Part shown: positions 1-13,200 of the stretch, in pieces
Layout: every line of letters starts with the position of its first letter
How positions within the stretch are numbered: position 1 is the stretch's first letter
Source: Trichoderma breve
Taxonomy: Eukaryota > Ascomycota > Sordariomycetes > Hypocreales > Hypocreaceae
Length of the DNA stretch: 64,000 bases
Assembly: GCF_028502605.1 (NCBI RefSeq)
Contig: NC_079236.1
Coordinates: forward strand, 744,001 to 808,000
Direction of reading: 5' to 3'
Notes under the pieces: model-generated
Databases searched by the model: none
What the model saw: the letters and a program-made list of their open reading frames with translations, nothing else
What the model was told of the DNA's origin: nothing
Made by a program: the position numbers and the translations under genes

Positions 1-2433
1 ATGGAGGATCTCAATCATTTGGCTAGCAAGTATAAGGGGTAGTTGAGGAAGAACATCAATCCAGTCATCGCTCAGGGCGCCAAACTCTTGAGCCGTCATC
101 ATAATTGTATGAGCAAGTCGGCAGGGAGCATGCGAATCTCCTCTGACGAAGGAAGGATACATACGTCTGTAACAATAGCATAAGTCGTCTACGGGTAGCC
201 TCCTATAAGCATATAGAGTACGATACCGGCACCTTGGCACATGAGAAGACTGTCTTTGGACCTAGGACGGGGAGGATCGCGGATTCTCAAGAGGCTGTGA
301 AAGACAAGATCACGTTCGAAGCGTTGACGAGGGGGGAGGGGCGATTCTTTCCGTGAAATTGGATGCCGAAACTGATCGGCTTTAAGGTTTGTGAGCAAGT
401 GCGAGGACACGAAGGCCTTGACTTGCTAAACTCCCATATTGTCCAAGATGGTGGCTTCCATGACGCTGTCTAGAGTCCGTCCACTGAAGCGAAACGATCC
501 CATATCTCTGTTACGCGTTCTACCGCTCCCTATTATATGACATCAGATATACATCGCCTACAACTGCACTTCTTTTACAAGACACTATACGTTTGTGAAA
601 ATGTGTGTTTCTTGTGTCGTTGTATCCAAGAAGAAAGCCAATACCTTTTTGACTCCAGAGTCAAACGGAAACTCTCCAATATAGCTCCATTCCTCTCCCA
701 ATCCCTTTGATAGCTGTACACAATCGTAGCCAAAACGAGATGCGAATATCTCGATAGCAATTTTAGTCGGAGCGCACGAGCTGTCCGCTGGTTTGCTTGC
801 GCCGCATCACTCTTCCTCTTCGACGGTGGCCAAGTTGGCGAGTGAGACTATGTTCAAGTAATCTTGCAGAAGATACGTCTTGCAGAATCCTTCAAGAGGA
901 TTGATCTCTTCTCCTGATGACTGCTTTCCAATTTTATTTACACCTCTGGGTTGCGTAGGACTGAATGATACTTGACCGACGATAGGGTTATATACCTCGT
1001 TTGTCGTTTCGACAGAATAGGTACCATGCTCCGGAAGTCATGCTCTGCATGCAATCATTCGGTCTTGAGTGATTGCCCGGTTTTGTCAGAGCAGATGTCT
1101 ACAAACAATGATTAGTGTCTGTAGCAAACAGTTGAGAGTAATAGCATGGCACTTACTTCTCACTCCACCCAAAGCCTCCAAACTGGATAGATTACCAAAA
1201 ATGACATGTATCTCAAGCATATTCTTGGTGCCGGTTGTCTTGGTAACTGTTAGGACAAGTAATAACGAAGCGGTAATGTGGCCACAGCCGTTGTGACAGC
1301 CTATAGAATGACATCTTCATGTATGTCAAACTTGTATCGAATTTGTTGGCCCTAAGCACAATAATTGCACAGACAATTGCAAAGGTGAGGGGCTATAAGA
1401 ACAATTGCACAAGTTCCTTTGCAGCAGAGTACCAACAGTAAGACCAAGGAATCTGCCCAACCAGCCCATCGTAGCATTTGACTACACCTAGGCTGCAGAC
1501 TCAGAATGAGGGGTCTGAGATTTCCATTTGGCACCTTTGTCTGCCAAACATTCTCCTTGCAGCGCACTAGCAATGTGCCCGATTCCTGTGTACATGCTAG
1601 TTGCTAGGATAATTCCGCGGCCTCCACCTTTGGTGACTGTTGTAGAGCTATAAACTACGTTGAGGCGATCGCCCTGACCGGTGTCATCGTCAACTGTGGC
1701 CTTTCGGCTCTGGGGAATTGGATCCGACTCGCCCATAAGGAATGTCTCATCTGATTTCAAGTTTACGGCATGGATAAGCCTGATGTCTACGTGTTCAGAG
1801 TCGCCGGTTGTCAAGTCGGCGATATCACCGGGAACCACGTTCGGTGTCTGAATGCTAATGGTTTTACTGTCCCGAAACACATTGTATGTTAGCGATCCCA
1901 AGTCTCAGAGTGAGTTGGTGGTTCTTTCAACCTGAAGAGTCTGGATAAATCCGATGAAGACATTTGACGATGATGCCTCCGAGAATGCCGCCTTCAATCA
2001 ATGCATGGTTGCTGAAACTGGCTGCCAGTGCCATCAGCAACACCTGTATCGTTTCTCTGTCAGCCTATCACAAATTTGCCAAAGTATGATGAGAAGAATT
2101 TATGTGGATGAGTTTGTATTATTAAAGTCGCCGCGTTGAAGATCTGCTTAAAGAAAAATTTGGGTGGCTGGATGAAATGCTCCAGCTGACACTGAGACTG
2201 CCCCAGCCGGCACTGAGACCGCTCCAGCTGGTACTGAGACCGCTCCTGCTGGCACCGAGGCCGCCCGAAGAACTCGCTTGAAGCTCTGTCAAGACTTGTT
2301 CAACAGTCAGTCTATGTGCTGGGTGAAATATTGGATTGCTAGATTGTCTAGAGACATGAGTTCCACCGAACAAAACTCTAGACGAAGGTTGCTTCATGAT
2401 GAATCGCTGGGTTGGGGTACACGGGATTGGCAC
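1..2433 (-). pseudogene. Relic of an ENA-type P-type Na+/K+ ATPase (incomplete, runs off left edge)
   Basis: The intact family pumps Na+ or K+ out of the cell at the plasma membrane. Reading right to left, pieces of the family appear in the expected order in shifting frames. An N-terminal piece lies near 2310 (AHRLTVEQVLTELQ). An M1/M2-like stretch lies near 2125-1985 (KQIFNAATLI, then SFSNHALIEGGI). The actuator domain is at 1901-1570 (NVVPGDIADL, MGESDPIPQ, GDRLNVVYSSTTVTKGG). A membrane piece near 1385 reads FAIVCAIIVL. The phosphorylation site at 1096-1076 reads ICSDKTGQ where DKTGT is expected, and a former intron lies just before it. The nucleotide-binding part is at about 1010-560 (TTNEVYNPIVGQVSF, TKIAIEIFASRFG), and the hinge region DPPRPRSKDSLLMCQ is near 270. 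Several frameshifts and stops separate the blocks, so no functional protein is possible. The C-terminal membrane half would lie left of the window. Confidence 0.85.
2185..2268. repeat. 21-bp minisatellite, four copies, inside the ATPase relic
   Basis: The core ACTGAG (ACCGAG in the last copy) recurs at 2191, 2212, 2233 and 2254, a strict 21-bp period with a few substitutions. On the + strand one frame reads a seven-residue repeat, APAGTET. On the - strand the array sits right after the block EQVLTELQ of the ATPase relic, where family members have no repeat. It probably expanded after the gene died. It could also belong to an unrelated + strand reading frame, but no complete gene supports that. 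Confidence 0.8.
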
Positions 2434-3306
2434 ATATCGTAGCCCATGTAAATCAGCAAAGACAACTGGAGCTCGGGGTTAATCGAAACAATTTGCGTCT
2501 TATTTATGGATCTTAATAGTTTCTCATCCGAGTATTGGTGCTTCCTGTGAGACTCCAAGGAAAAAAAATCTCCTCTTAAGTCTTGCTACTTAAGTCTTAC
2601 CACCCATCAGCCGCGAGTTGCCCGCAGAATGACGCTTGACTTTTGGAAACCACTGTATATCAGAGGCTTTGTCTCTATGATCGACTTAGATCTGGCCAAA
2701 ATAATAGGCCAAAGAGTTGCCGAAGCGTTAAATATCTGACAGCTCCACGGTGCATCTTAACAGTCCCCGAGATTATTACGTCGAGCTCTAAGAAGTGGTG
2801 GGGTGCATCGTTGAACTGCGAATCCACCTCCCATTCACTTTATACATCTCTCTTACACATGGGAAATTTCTCGAACTTTCAACGCAAATTCCGCATACAT
2901 TTGCGATTTATGCCCTAATCCTGTATCTGAACGAGAGACACCCGGAACCACAGACTCGGGCGTATGGCTAGCGTCACTTTTCACATTAATCACACATACT
3001 AACACACACTATTTTTGTGCAACACACAGTCTGCGCTGTTAAAGTACCTTATGTTCAAATATTCGATAAAATTAATGTGGTATAGAAGCTATTTTACTGT
3101 TTGTCTAGGAAAGAATAAAGGTCTAGGAGGTCATGCAGTTTGTAAGTGACTGCGCTACCAGGATCGATTGGACCCTATTTTGTAACATATATCCAAGCAG
3201 ACAGCATTGGGTACAAGAGGGGAGAGACTCAATTCTAGTGAAAACATGACGGAAACCCTTGACCAAACGCTGGGACCTTTTTGATCGAGGCTCCTCAGCC
3301 ACCTGT
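2434..3306. other. Intergenic stretch without recognised gene
   Basis: This stretch separates the ATPase relic from the large broken gene on the same strand. It is moderately AT-rich with short CA/ACAC runs near 2990-3030. Reading frames here are short and show no family resemblance. I see no RNA gene or repeat beyond these runs. Confidence 0.5.
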
Positions 3307-6300
3307 CTAGCTTGAAGTGTCATGCCTCAGTTTCTTCCATGCCTTTGTGGATCTATCTTTTAGTTTCTCAATAGGCCTCTTCCGATGAGGAATGAATGGC
3401 GTGCCTGATGCATTCTGTGCTGTTGCGGCACTACTTTCTGGTAAAGTAGACATAACATCTGGGAAAGCGCTCTGGTTTGGATCAACGAGAATTAAGCTGG
3501 ATAGTGGCATTTCTGTTGACCTAGAGGCATCTGGAGTGGCAGCGCCCTCGGTGCCAGATACCTGAGAAGTATTTTTGGCTAACCCCGATCCATCCATCCT
3601 GGACGATGTGGAAGTATTAGGGGTATCAGAGCTCACTATGTCAGGGAGCAGGTTCTCATTTGTCTCGGAATTCTCATTTTGTGTGTCAGATGAGACAGAT
3701 ACTCCCAGCGAAGTTTGCGATCGAATGATGTCTTCTGGAGATGAATCACTCTCATCCTCCACCATAACCTCCTCCATATTGTGGACCATAAGAGTGACCC
3801 CCTTTTTCCGACCGTGACCGAATACAACCGCCCCGTTTGTCGGGGTATTTATTGAACTCAATGGCGGGTGGCGACGGTTTTTATTGTTGGAAGAGAGTAC
3901 TTGGATCCGATCATCAAAACATGTAGGGCGTGACTTCCCACCAGAGATATTGCACTGGCAGTGTCCAAAGGCAGATTCGTTACAATGCCAATAGATATCG
4001 TCTACTAATCGCCAGGGGATCGTATCTTTGTTGCCTTTCTCAAAAAGAATCCCTTCCAGAACATCAACACCAACTGCTAAGAGATTTTCCCCCGAGGGTA
4101 GACTGACGTTAAGTCCACAACCATTGCAATGTTTCTTCATCTTTGATCTTGGCTTGATGAGCTCTCCAAAGTCATTACCGAAAAGAGTAACCGCTGAAAT
4201 GGAGCATAAAAGATCCGTCCAGCCACTCCCACGCTCTGAAATTGACATCTTGGTGGTAAGAAGTTCAAGATTCTTGCGAGCTGCGACGCCCATAAATTCA
4301 TATCCACCGAGGACGTTTCTCGGCGCTCGTCGCAAGATGCCATCTTGTCTCGACTAAAAGTTTGTCTCAATAACCTGCTCAAGCTGATGGCAGATTTGTT
4401 CTATCCTGTTTTCGAGGCAGTAATGTACTGTTTCTTGTTTCTTGACATGCTCTGTGAAGGTTTTACCATCAACAATCCTGTTGGTTGTTACTTCCGTGAC
4501 CTTTGTGCGTGAACGCAGACTGATTGAACGGTTGTCGGCATCATATAAAACCACCTTCGCTGCCATGGTGCCTTGAACTGCGGGAGGCGCTTCATTGAGA
4601 TTTTTGACGAGATTTATACCAAGGCCATCTGGATCATCTTTCTCATCTCTCCTCAGAGACGTGCGAACGAGGTGAAGAAGCACAGGCAGGCCATCGGAAA
4701 GCCAAGCTCGTTTCTCTTTCACATCGTACAACGTAATATACTGGTTAGCAATATGGTCAACACGGTCGTCGTACCCATCTGACATACGCCTAGCAAACAC
4801 TCCTTCCCTTAGACCTCTACGAAAACTTGTGCCAACCTTGAAATACTCGCCAGCGCCAACGCTGACCTCGATCTTCTCCAAGGATAGGCTCGATTTCCCT
4901 TGAGAAAGGCCAGAATACTTGATATCGTAATTTGCGCCTGGAGATCCTTGATATCGTCATAGATGTCAGAACGTGCCATTCCTCAATATTTGGCTCAGTG
5001 TGTGTCATACCTATGTTTTTCAGAGCTTCTGAACACCATCCAAGTATATGACGGGTATTCTGCATATTATCAGATGAAATCAATATCCCCTGCTGTATAC
5101 GGGGGTCCAGATATGATATGCGAGCACCAGATATATCGACAAGTAAATGCCAGATGATAAGATCGTCCTGCTGCCTCATCGGTAACAACACAGTCGAGAA
5201 TCCCTTCAAAACAGTCTTTCCATTGAAGGTTGTCAGATATCGAGCATCCGATAAAGTCGTCATCATTTCAAAAGGGATTTCCAACCCAGCTCCGGATTCA
5301 ATGTTTTCTCTTGGCTTTATTGGATAGCCCGTGACAATAATGGGGTTATTGAACATTTGTTGCCAGCATTGACCCCCTGCATATGGCAAACGATTGACTT
5401 TGATGTCGTCTAAAACAGTGAGTATTCTGCATCTGAAAGACTTCTCAAATTCATCGGACAGTAGGTGTAGATTATCTTCGGCCTGAAAACTGATAAGTTC
5501 CGGATGGCAAAACGAGATCTCTAAGTCGTGAAATGTTGGCTTAAAAGCTGTTGCGAACCATCCGATCTGCTCTCCAATTTCCGCAATGCAATGAATTGTG
5601 CCAATGGCTTCAACTTTCAGAGATCTTTCGCCTATGGAGACTTTGATCTTTGTTCGATCTTCAAATTTGCCTAAACGGTTGTCAAATCATGTAAGGCCTC
5701 GGCTAAAATTTACTGCAGACACATTGACTCACATTGATACGAACTTTGAGGCGATTTAGAAGCATTGTACTCCCTTAACGCGCCTTGGATAGCCCACAAC
5801 AGGTTACACCCTACCGTCGGCCATGTCTGAAGAAGATACTGCTCGCAGGTTGTAGCTTGTACGTCGTCAGAGGACCCAGTTAGAGTGATCACGTTTGGTA
5901 CTACCTCGGCGGCAGCCCCGTAGTATTCTTGGTCTTTTATAAATCCAAGAATATCGCATTCGACATCGAATGTAACTCTGAAAGGTTTCGACGGATGATG
6001 CCTGCTAATTCCCTGAATTGGGGGTAGACCCTGTATTAAGTGATCCGAGATGTTTTTCATGGCGTCTGAATTTATATATGTGGAAGTCAGCAAGCCCTGC
6101 AGCTTTCCAACAAGCCATTTGAAAGCAGGATCTTTGGTAACGGCATTGAGAAAACTCTCGATATCTTCTGAAGAACATTTGCCATCAGTATCAGCAATGG
6201 GGTACTAGCGGAAAGTTCTTCGTGCCGCAAAATACCTGTTTCGCCAACTTGGTTGCCAAATTCCATATTTGACTCGTCTGTGGGCCGGCTTCCATTAAAC

Positions 6301-7231
6301 AAAGCTCTCATCAATTGGGTGATTTGGCTAAACGTGATATGTTAGTCTTCATGATGGTGGCTATTTGAAAAGCGGTTAAGCTTAACCTACTCTCTCTCTG
6401 TGTATATAAAATACATGGCGTCGCGTTTTATCTGTAATTGGGACGTCTGACCCAATTTGAGAGCGAATGCCTCAAGTAAGTCTCGTAGCGACTCTATCAC
6501 ACTACTTATTTTGTCGTCGGCAAATGGTTTCTGAAGGTGGCTGTAGAGGTGATTTGCGAATTCCAAGATGTACCGTCGGGCTTTGCTGGCGCCCATGACA
6601 ACTTGATCTCCAGTGTATAACGTTTGAGAGTTTGTGGCATCCTCATGGTCTTGAAAGGGGGGAGCTTCTATAAGTCTTCCCTCTATCACGATATCGAATG
6701 GCTCTCTAATCACCTTTTTTGTTTGGAGCTTTTGGGGTAGCTTCGGTGTCTCATGAGTTACTGACCCATATCCAGAATCGGTTTTCACGCTCGGAGCAAC
6801 TTTGACCTTTGCAGGATCCGCTGAGGCGGTGGCGGCATTTTGCGATGGCAACTTCATGTCTGGAGAGCCACTCCCGGGGAGCGACGAAGTCATATGTGGA
6901 TGGGGTGTCTGTCCCAAATCCCCTTGCCATGTTAGTGGTTCGCTACTATAACTTGATGATTCACCTAGGTTTGAATGAGCTTCTGACATCGCATATGACG
7001 AATAGAATCGTATGATTTACCAGTTTGTAGGTTGGCAAATGGATTTATGGGTGTTCGTTGGCCACTGAATCCACCGATTCCAGCTAAATAGTCGATCATC
7101 CCCCCAGTAGCCGAATTCGGCGGATTCAGATCTGGCACCACATCATCCAAATCAATGTCTTCCTCATCGAGATCCATCTCCTCTGGATAACCACTTGTGC
7201 TCGCCAACTCGTCATCTAGGGGATCCGTCAT
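3307..7231 (-). pseudogene. Large fungal-specific protein of unknown function, interrupted by an in-frame TAG
   Basis: Six exons on the - strand: 7231-7021, 6982-6391, 6327-6236, 6167-5733, 5670-5011 and 4937-3307 (introns 38, 63, 68, 62 and 73 bp). Every junction keeps frame, giving 1,207 codons. It resembles a large family of uncharacterised proteins in filamentous fungi. Family-like blocks are FALKLGQTSQLQIKRDAMYF, VITLTGSSDDVQATTCEQYL, CIAEIGEQIGWF, IIWHLLVDISGARISYLDPR, GYEFMGVAARKN and AVTLFGNDFGELIKPRSK. The N-terminus is acidic (DLDEEDIDLDD). The C-terminal 200 residues are Ser/Thr-rich and end in a basic patch. Codon 858 is TAG at 4356-4354, between two blocks that are coding in relatives. 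The gene is therefore either broken, giving an 857-residue product, or carries an unusual 75-bp intron. I know of no proven function for the family; relatives are sometimes found with NLR-like or ankyrin proteins. Confidence 0.7.
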
Positions 7232-10200
7232 TTGAATCGTTTCTTCTTTTTGCTTGAAATCGGATATTTATCAAAAATCGCCCGGTTGATATTGATGGCA
7301 AGCTATGTTGAGGAAGTCGCGAATTCTTGGGGTTTGGCCATGTGTTTGTCACAAGCAACCCCTCAATGGCATTAGAAGTTGTGCTCGAGAAGGTAGCTGA
7401 CGCAAGAATCAAGTAGATTCAATTCTCGGGTCATAATCTTAGTCATGGAAAAGGGGGTACAATACAATAAGTATCTTGTGTTACATATCTTGTGCTACAC
7501 ACAGCTAAAGATGACGATGAAATTGTTTTACTTTGATGTTGTTGAAAAACCGGCCGTGAAGCTTTTAAATGCGCATCCTCATCCAGTTTGGCGCATAGCC
7601 ACTGCACCGCCCATTATCCAAATAGGGCTTCATGCAGCATCAAATTCATTGGATAAATCACTATCCACGTTGTACTGTATTATGCGGCAGACTGTTGCGC
7701 TAGCCTAAATACGCAAAAACTGCTATAGGACGGCACAGAGGGGAAATTACCTACACACGTACAGCGAGTGTTTACAGTGTGCAGCGTTTTTGGTGCCAGA
7801 AACATTGGTTTGAGAATAATTCGCCTGGTTTATCAATGCTCGCAACCCAGCTTCAATAGTAGCTGATGGAATTCTTGTGTCTTGCTTGCTTCACTTCATC
7901 CCATATAATATGACGAGCATATCATCTAATGAAGTTTGCCCTGAGCTATTAGCGCACTATTCTGCAGCATTTCAAGCTAATTGATGACGGAAATATTTTT
8001 GGGGGAAACAGAAAAGAAGCAAAAAAGAGGAAAGAAAACCCCTTTTTGCTTTCTACAGAGCCCTTTGTTGGTCATTCGCCCTCATATGGTTAGACTTTAT
8101 ACAAGAGCGTTGATAAAAGAAACTCACGTTCCTTCAGCTAGGAACTTGGAAACAGTAGCAGATAGCAAAAGATCTAGATAACTCTTCCTAGGTCAATAGT
8201 CATGAGAGACAGAAAAATGAAGATCACCTGATAACGGTATCTTATATCTCATAGGCACTAGTTATAACTTATTGGACAAATACGCAAAGCTTAGACATAA
8301 GTGAACCAATCCACAAGGAGGCACCGTTTTTAACTAAGTATTACTAGCTTCTGTTGAGAACTAACAATTCTAATTTCCTGTCTTATTTCCACATACCCAT
8401 CCCATCAGTAGTGAACAAGCGCTCTGCAGCGGAGGCTCTCATGATCTCCCATTGCTGTTATCTGAACCTCAGAACCAAATCTATTTGTTTGTGATCTGTG
8501 TAACTGATTATGGTAATGCTCCTCCCCCTTTTTCGATTACCAAGATCGGAAACATCTCCCGAAATTGCACATTGCTTTAAGCCAAGTTCGAGATAGCGGT
8601 CATCACATGTACACTGCAACTGCAAATCTGCCTAAGCACTGCTGTAGCCGCCCCCCTGCAGAATGACCCAGGATTATGAGTTGTGAGCCGTCTCTAGACA
8701 TGTGATTTATTGATGTCTTGGAGTCTTGGTGCCTAATCCAAAGGTCAACTTCCGAGGCCCCCCTTTTACCGGTAAAAACTCCAATCTGCATGTCTTGTGT
8801 CAAACTCTGCCGTCTCCGCATCGACTCCTACCGCTTGTTTTACCTGAGGCTAACAAATTGAAGTTTTAGTTGCATGTGGATAAGCCATGAATTAGTAGCC
8901 TAACAACAGGAAAATTACGTCTCCTAATCAATGCATGCAACATGCACCTTGATAGGCTCGCAACGTCCACCGTAGCAATGGCAAGTTCTAGACCACTGCA
9001 CAGCAATTCGTAGTCTGTTTTCTAGATGTTGTCTTTCAAACTATGTCTACGTCATGATGATAGACGATGTCACAAGGTCTCGGCTGGGAGTCTGTCTTGT
9101 GTTGTCGTTGCATTAGGTTGCGATGTGAGTGTTGACACCGAACAGCCGCATAGTCACAACTGACGAGTCAAGTTCAGCTCCAACCAGCATCACAAAGCGC
9201 CTCATCGGGTAGCGATAATCCACTAATGCAGAAAATGTCCTATTTTGATGACTTGCCCCATGGTTGCCTTTTTTTTTCGGGATGCGTGGGTACATGTACA
9301 TATTATTTATACGAGATAGGAATGAGGCTGGTTGGGAGGATTCTAAATTGTTATTTGGTATTGGGAGTGGTCGGTGATTTAAATACGTGTTGAATGACTG
9401 TTGGTGACAAAAGAGTAGATTAGGATGTGCTAAATGATTGGACGAGAGGACTCCCCCAATGGCGGCTGCAGGAAATTACGTTTTGAAATGGTTGGCTAAA
9501 CAGAGAAGATGAAGAAAAGGCTGACTCGCTAGGGGGGTAAAGATAATAGCTGAACATTACCTACCTAGGGCAGAATGAAAGTAGACAGTACCTATTTGTA
9601 CGTATAGCATTGCAATAGTATTGAGAATGAAGGTGTGGCCTCTGTATATCATGAAGAATGATCACAATAATTGAGTGAGTGAAAAGGCAAAATGAATAAT
9701 ATGTGTAGACAAGGAAGATTTATAGGTGGAATGAATTTGCAAGATGCTGCTGTACGTTATGTATAAAGTAGGTCCTAGGATAATCCTTAAGATTATATAG
9801 CCACTTAAGATATTCTTCACTTTTATCTATATGTATTCATATAATAATTATCGTTTCTTCATCTGCCTCTATTTCAATCCAATTCAAGTGTCTACATGTA
9901 GACACGAGATTCCCACATCCTTTTGCATAACCCTTTTCTTACGTCTCTGCTCCCCAGTCTTAACTTTGTAAAATGAATATGACTTACATATCCAAGCTTG
10001 CAATTAAATAAGATAATATTGGGATCATCGTAAATAGTCGTGTATAAATTGACTTTAACCAACGCCGTATTGTTAAAGATATGTACACGAATACAAATCA
10101 GATCAAGAATAGAAATCAGGAATAAATCTCAAGGGTTCTGAGATCTGCACTCTTCTTGACACGGAAAGCAAGCTGTAAGGCGTAAGTTACAAGAGAGAGA

Positions 10201-13200
10201 ATTAAATTTAGCAACAAGTAACTTGTAAGGGAGAAGATCCAGTGTAAGCATCTAATAAGTTTGTGATGGTTATCTGTGATATTACATGAAAGCTACGCAG
10301 GAGGATTTTTATTTGTTCTTGTAATGATGTTTCAATACAGGCCGCAAGGCTCGTGTATTAATATATATATCGATCCCCCGGGTTAAAATGATCACAGCAT
10401 ATTAAATGCCATTGTAGATATAAAAAGCCATGTATACAACACAAGTCTTGCATTAATTATCTGATATCACATACTATCACCGTTGATAAATATGATCCAA
10501 AATAGCTGAATGCACACCGTCATAATTTGATGTGGAATTCACTCATGAACCTTGGGACCTGATCATGTCAAATTTAGAATAGGATACAGTAGACTTCTTT
10601 ACCATGCAATATCTAAACTATAATACGTCTTCTATTTGCCCGTTCGCTCAATTAGAGTTGACCTGGATACTTAGTAAACGGTACAAAGTCTACGAGCGTC
10701 GTCCACGTATCAAAGTGATAGGTAACTTATTCTATAATTGCGCCCTCTTGCCCAGCCCTACGCGTTGCCGCCTTACTGCCTGTGGCCTCATGCTACTTAT
10801 GCATCATTATGATTACATTTATGTATCTACATATTCGTATCAGCTACTCCGTATAAGCATGGTCCCAAATAGAATGGCTGCCTTTTTCTCTCCAGCGATT
10901 TAGGGCATATGCAGCAGGCAACCATTCAATTGTATCCACTACATTAGCCAAATCAAGATAAATTGACGCCCTTTAAGCATTTGTGCGTACACTATATGCG
11001 TTCAACAGCGGTTTTTGCCGTAGTCAACTGTTGCCTTTGACCAGGTAAGCCTGACCGCCGATTCATAGCTATTATGGAGAATAACTCGGGACAGAAAGTC
11101 GGGAAAAAGGATTCCATGAGTATGTCGGATACTTGCAAGTAATATTGTAAGCAAGTACCCATTGGTTGCCTCATCTTACCACAACGGATCACGAAGTGTC
11201 TATCACATGCGGGACTGAGTAAGCTAGCCCATCTGACGGTGCGACTGTTACACAAGTGGCCATCCATAGAGCTCAGGGGTGCAGTTACTCTAAGTATTAC
11301 CCCAGATGATCGGCGGAGAGCTTAGGCTAGGTGTGCTGCCTCTCGACGAAAGAGGGCAATGCGAAACAGTGAGCCTCCCTGCTTGCCTACTTCAGCTGGT
11401 TTATTCTGACCTCCTCTACCTTATGTTTATGACTAGTCACTGTGTGCCGTGAGCCAAAGGCTCTGCTGAATAAATTGAACTTCAGCCACCAGGAATGACG
11501 CGCATGTAAAAATGGTCTTATGACTCCAACAGCTGAACGGAAAGGTGCGGCTTTGGGATTTTACTGGTCATCTGCGATACCCTCCAAGTGCTTTTCTCCC
11601 TCTCGGATCCTGGGTGCGCTAAGCCACGGCGTATTGCGACTGCTATCCGCTGATATGTTGTCTTGGATATATATGGATATGCCCGAAAGTGGGAGGGGGA
11701 TCGCACCAGGTAAAAGCTCCTGCGGAAATCCGCCGAAAAGATACTGGGGCGAGTGGCAACAGAAAATCTAACCCTTGAACGTTCATTACTCGCAAATCCC
11801 ACTTGGTTTGCCCCCTTGAGAAGGTTATAAGCAAGCACGGGCGTTCGCATACCGTTGATGAGGATGGAGAGCCGCATTGGGAGGTTACGTTTCAAAAACT
11901 CAAACTGGGCTAAAAATGTAGATGCCTAGAAGAATGCCTTCGGTTATCTTAGTGCGGTTGCCTTGATGTTCTAGATCCCATCTCCGTATGTGACGTCAAA
12001 GCGCGTCGGACTTGAGGAACTCCACGAACGTATTAACTAACTGGAATCGGGCATCTTTTAAGGATACCCAAAATTGCGAGGAGGCGGGAATCAATAGTTT
12101 CGCAATTTCGGTGACAACGGAAGCACCAACCTAAGGATTCAATTTCAGCCGCAAGGTGGCTTGCTACATATAGGTACCTGACTTAAGCCACTCGGGAACT
12201 CGTAAGGCAATAATAGGTACATGTACCTATTTGATGGGCCTTACCTACATGTATGGAGAGCTTCAGGTGCTTAGGCGCCGTTGCCAGAGCTGAAAATTTT
12301 ATCTGTACCTAGCCGGGAGAAAGAGGGCCGCCTTTTTCTATTCCGGTGAGGTGAAAAGGCGAGAAGTAGGAACCCTTGGGCTGAATGTTGAGTTAGGCAG
12401 AAGCTTTTCGGGTTTCATTGCTCCCCGGTTCTTGGAAGTCCTACGGCATGGGCAGCGTCTTACACGCCATACCTGCGGCTGCTGGCATCCCGTTCCGTAC
12501 GACTGTTGAGGATTGTGTCTCACCAGAAGAACTTTGGCATCAAGGTCCAGTGATGGTTATATATGCTTCTGAAGCAATTGGGGCTTTTGGACACGTAGAT
12601 CGTCAGCGACGACAAAAACCCCTCGTTGGATATCGTTCAACTCGGCACGCAAATCAAGAACGCCTTGTTCCGAAAAATAAAGATTTGCTAAACGGCCCCA
12701 CCGGTGCCTGTGCATGAGCCCCGCAGAGAGACATGCTCCGGTTGTCAATTATTGCCCTGAACTTGTGTAACCCTGGCGTTCGGGGACCGAGTTACATATA
12801 ACCATGCAGGTTCAGATGAGCTTAAGGCGGTAACAGGTCGGTGCGGATTACGAATGTTTCAGGGTGGAGGAAGGTTTGCCGATTCCCCGTCTCGCACATA
12901 TCTCCCTAACTACAGTAGGTAGGCAAGAAATGGGGCTGGAAGAAACCTGGAAAAAGAGGCAGAAAAGGCAACCGCATTAGCGCAGCTCATGGGATCAGGA
13001 ACTGGCCAATAACATGTAAGAGGATGTTACCCGGAGAAAACAACGCGTTGAATGCATTAGTCGACATTCCAGTAGAAGACCTTATGCCTTCCACTGTCTT
13101 GTACTGTAAAGTTCAGTAATAAACGGCACGGACGCATAATAACAAACTCTAAGTAAGGCTGAAGTCTTACTGTTGGTACCTATACTCATCTGAGCTAATC

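Noticed and set aside
4354..4428. 75-bp intron that would remove the in-frame TAG of the large gene
   Set aside because: It would delete the block YCLENRIEQICHQLEQVIE, which aligns with coding sequence in relatives, and its donor GTACAT is weak; kept only as an alternative.
11518..12748. Overlapping frames of 80-125 codons on both strands
   Set aside because: None resembles a transposase, effector or other family; no signal peptide or cysteine pattern was seen.
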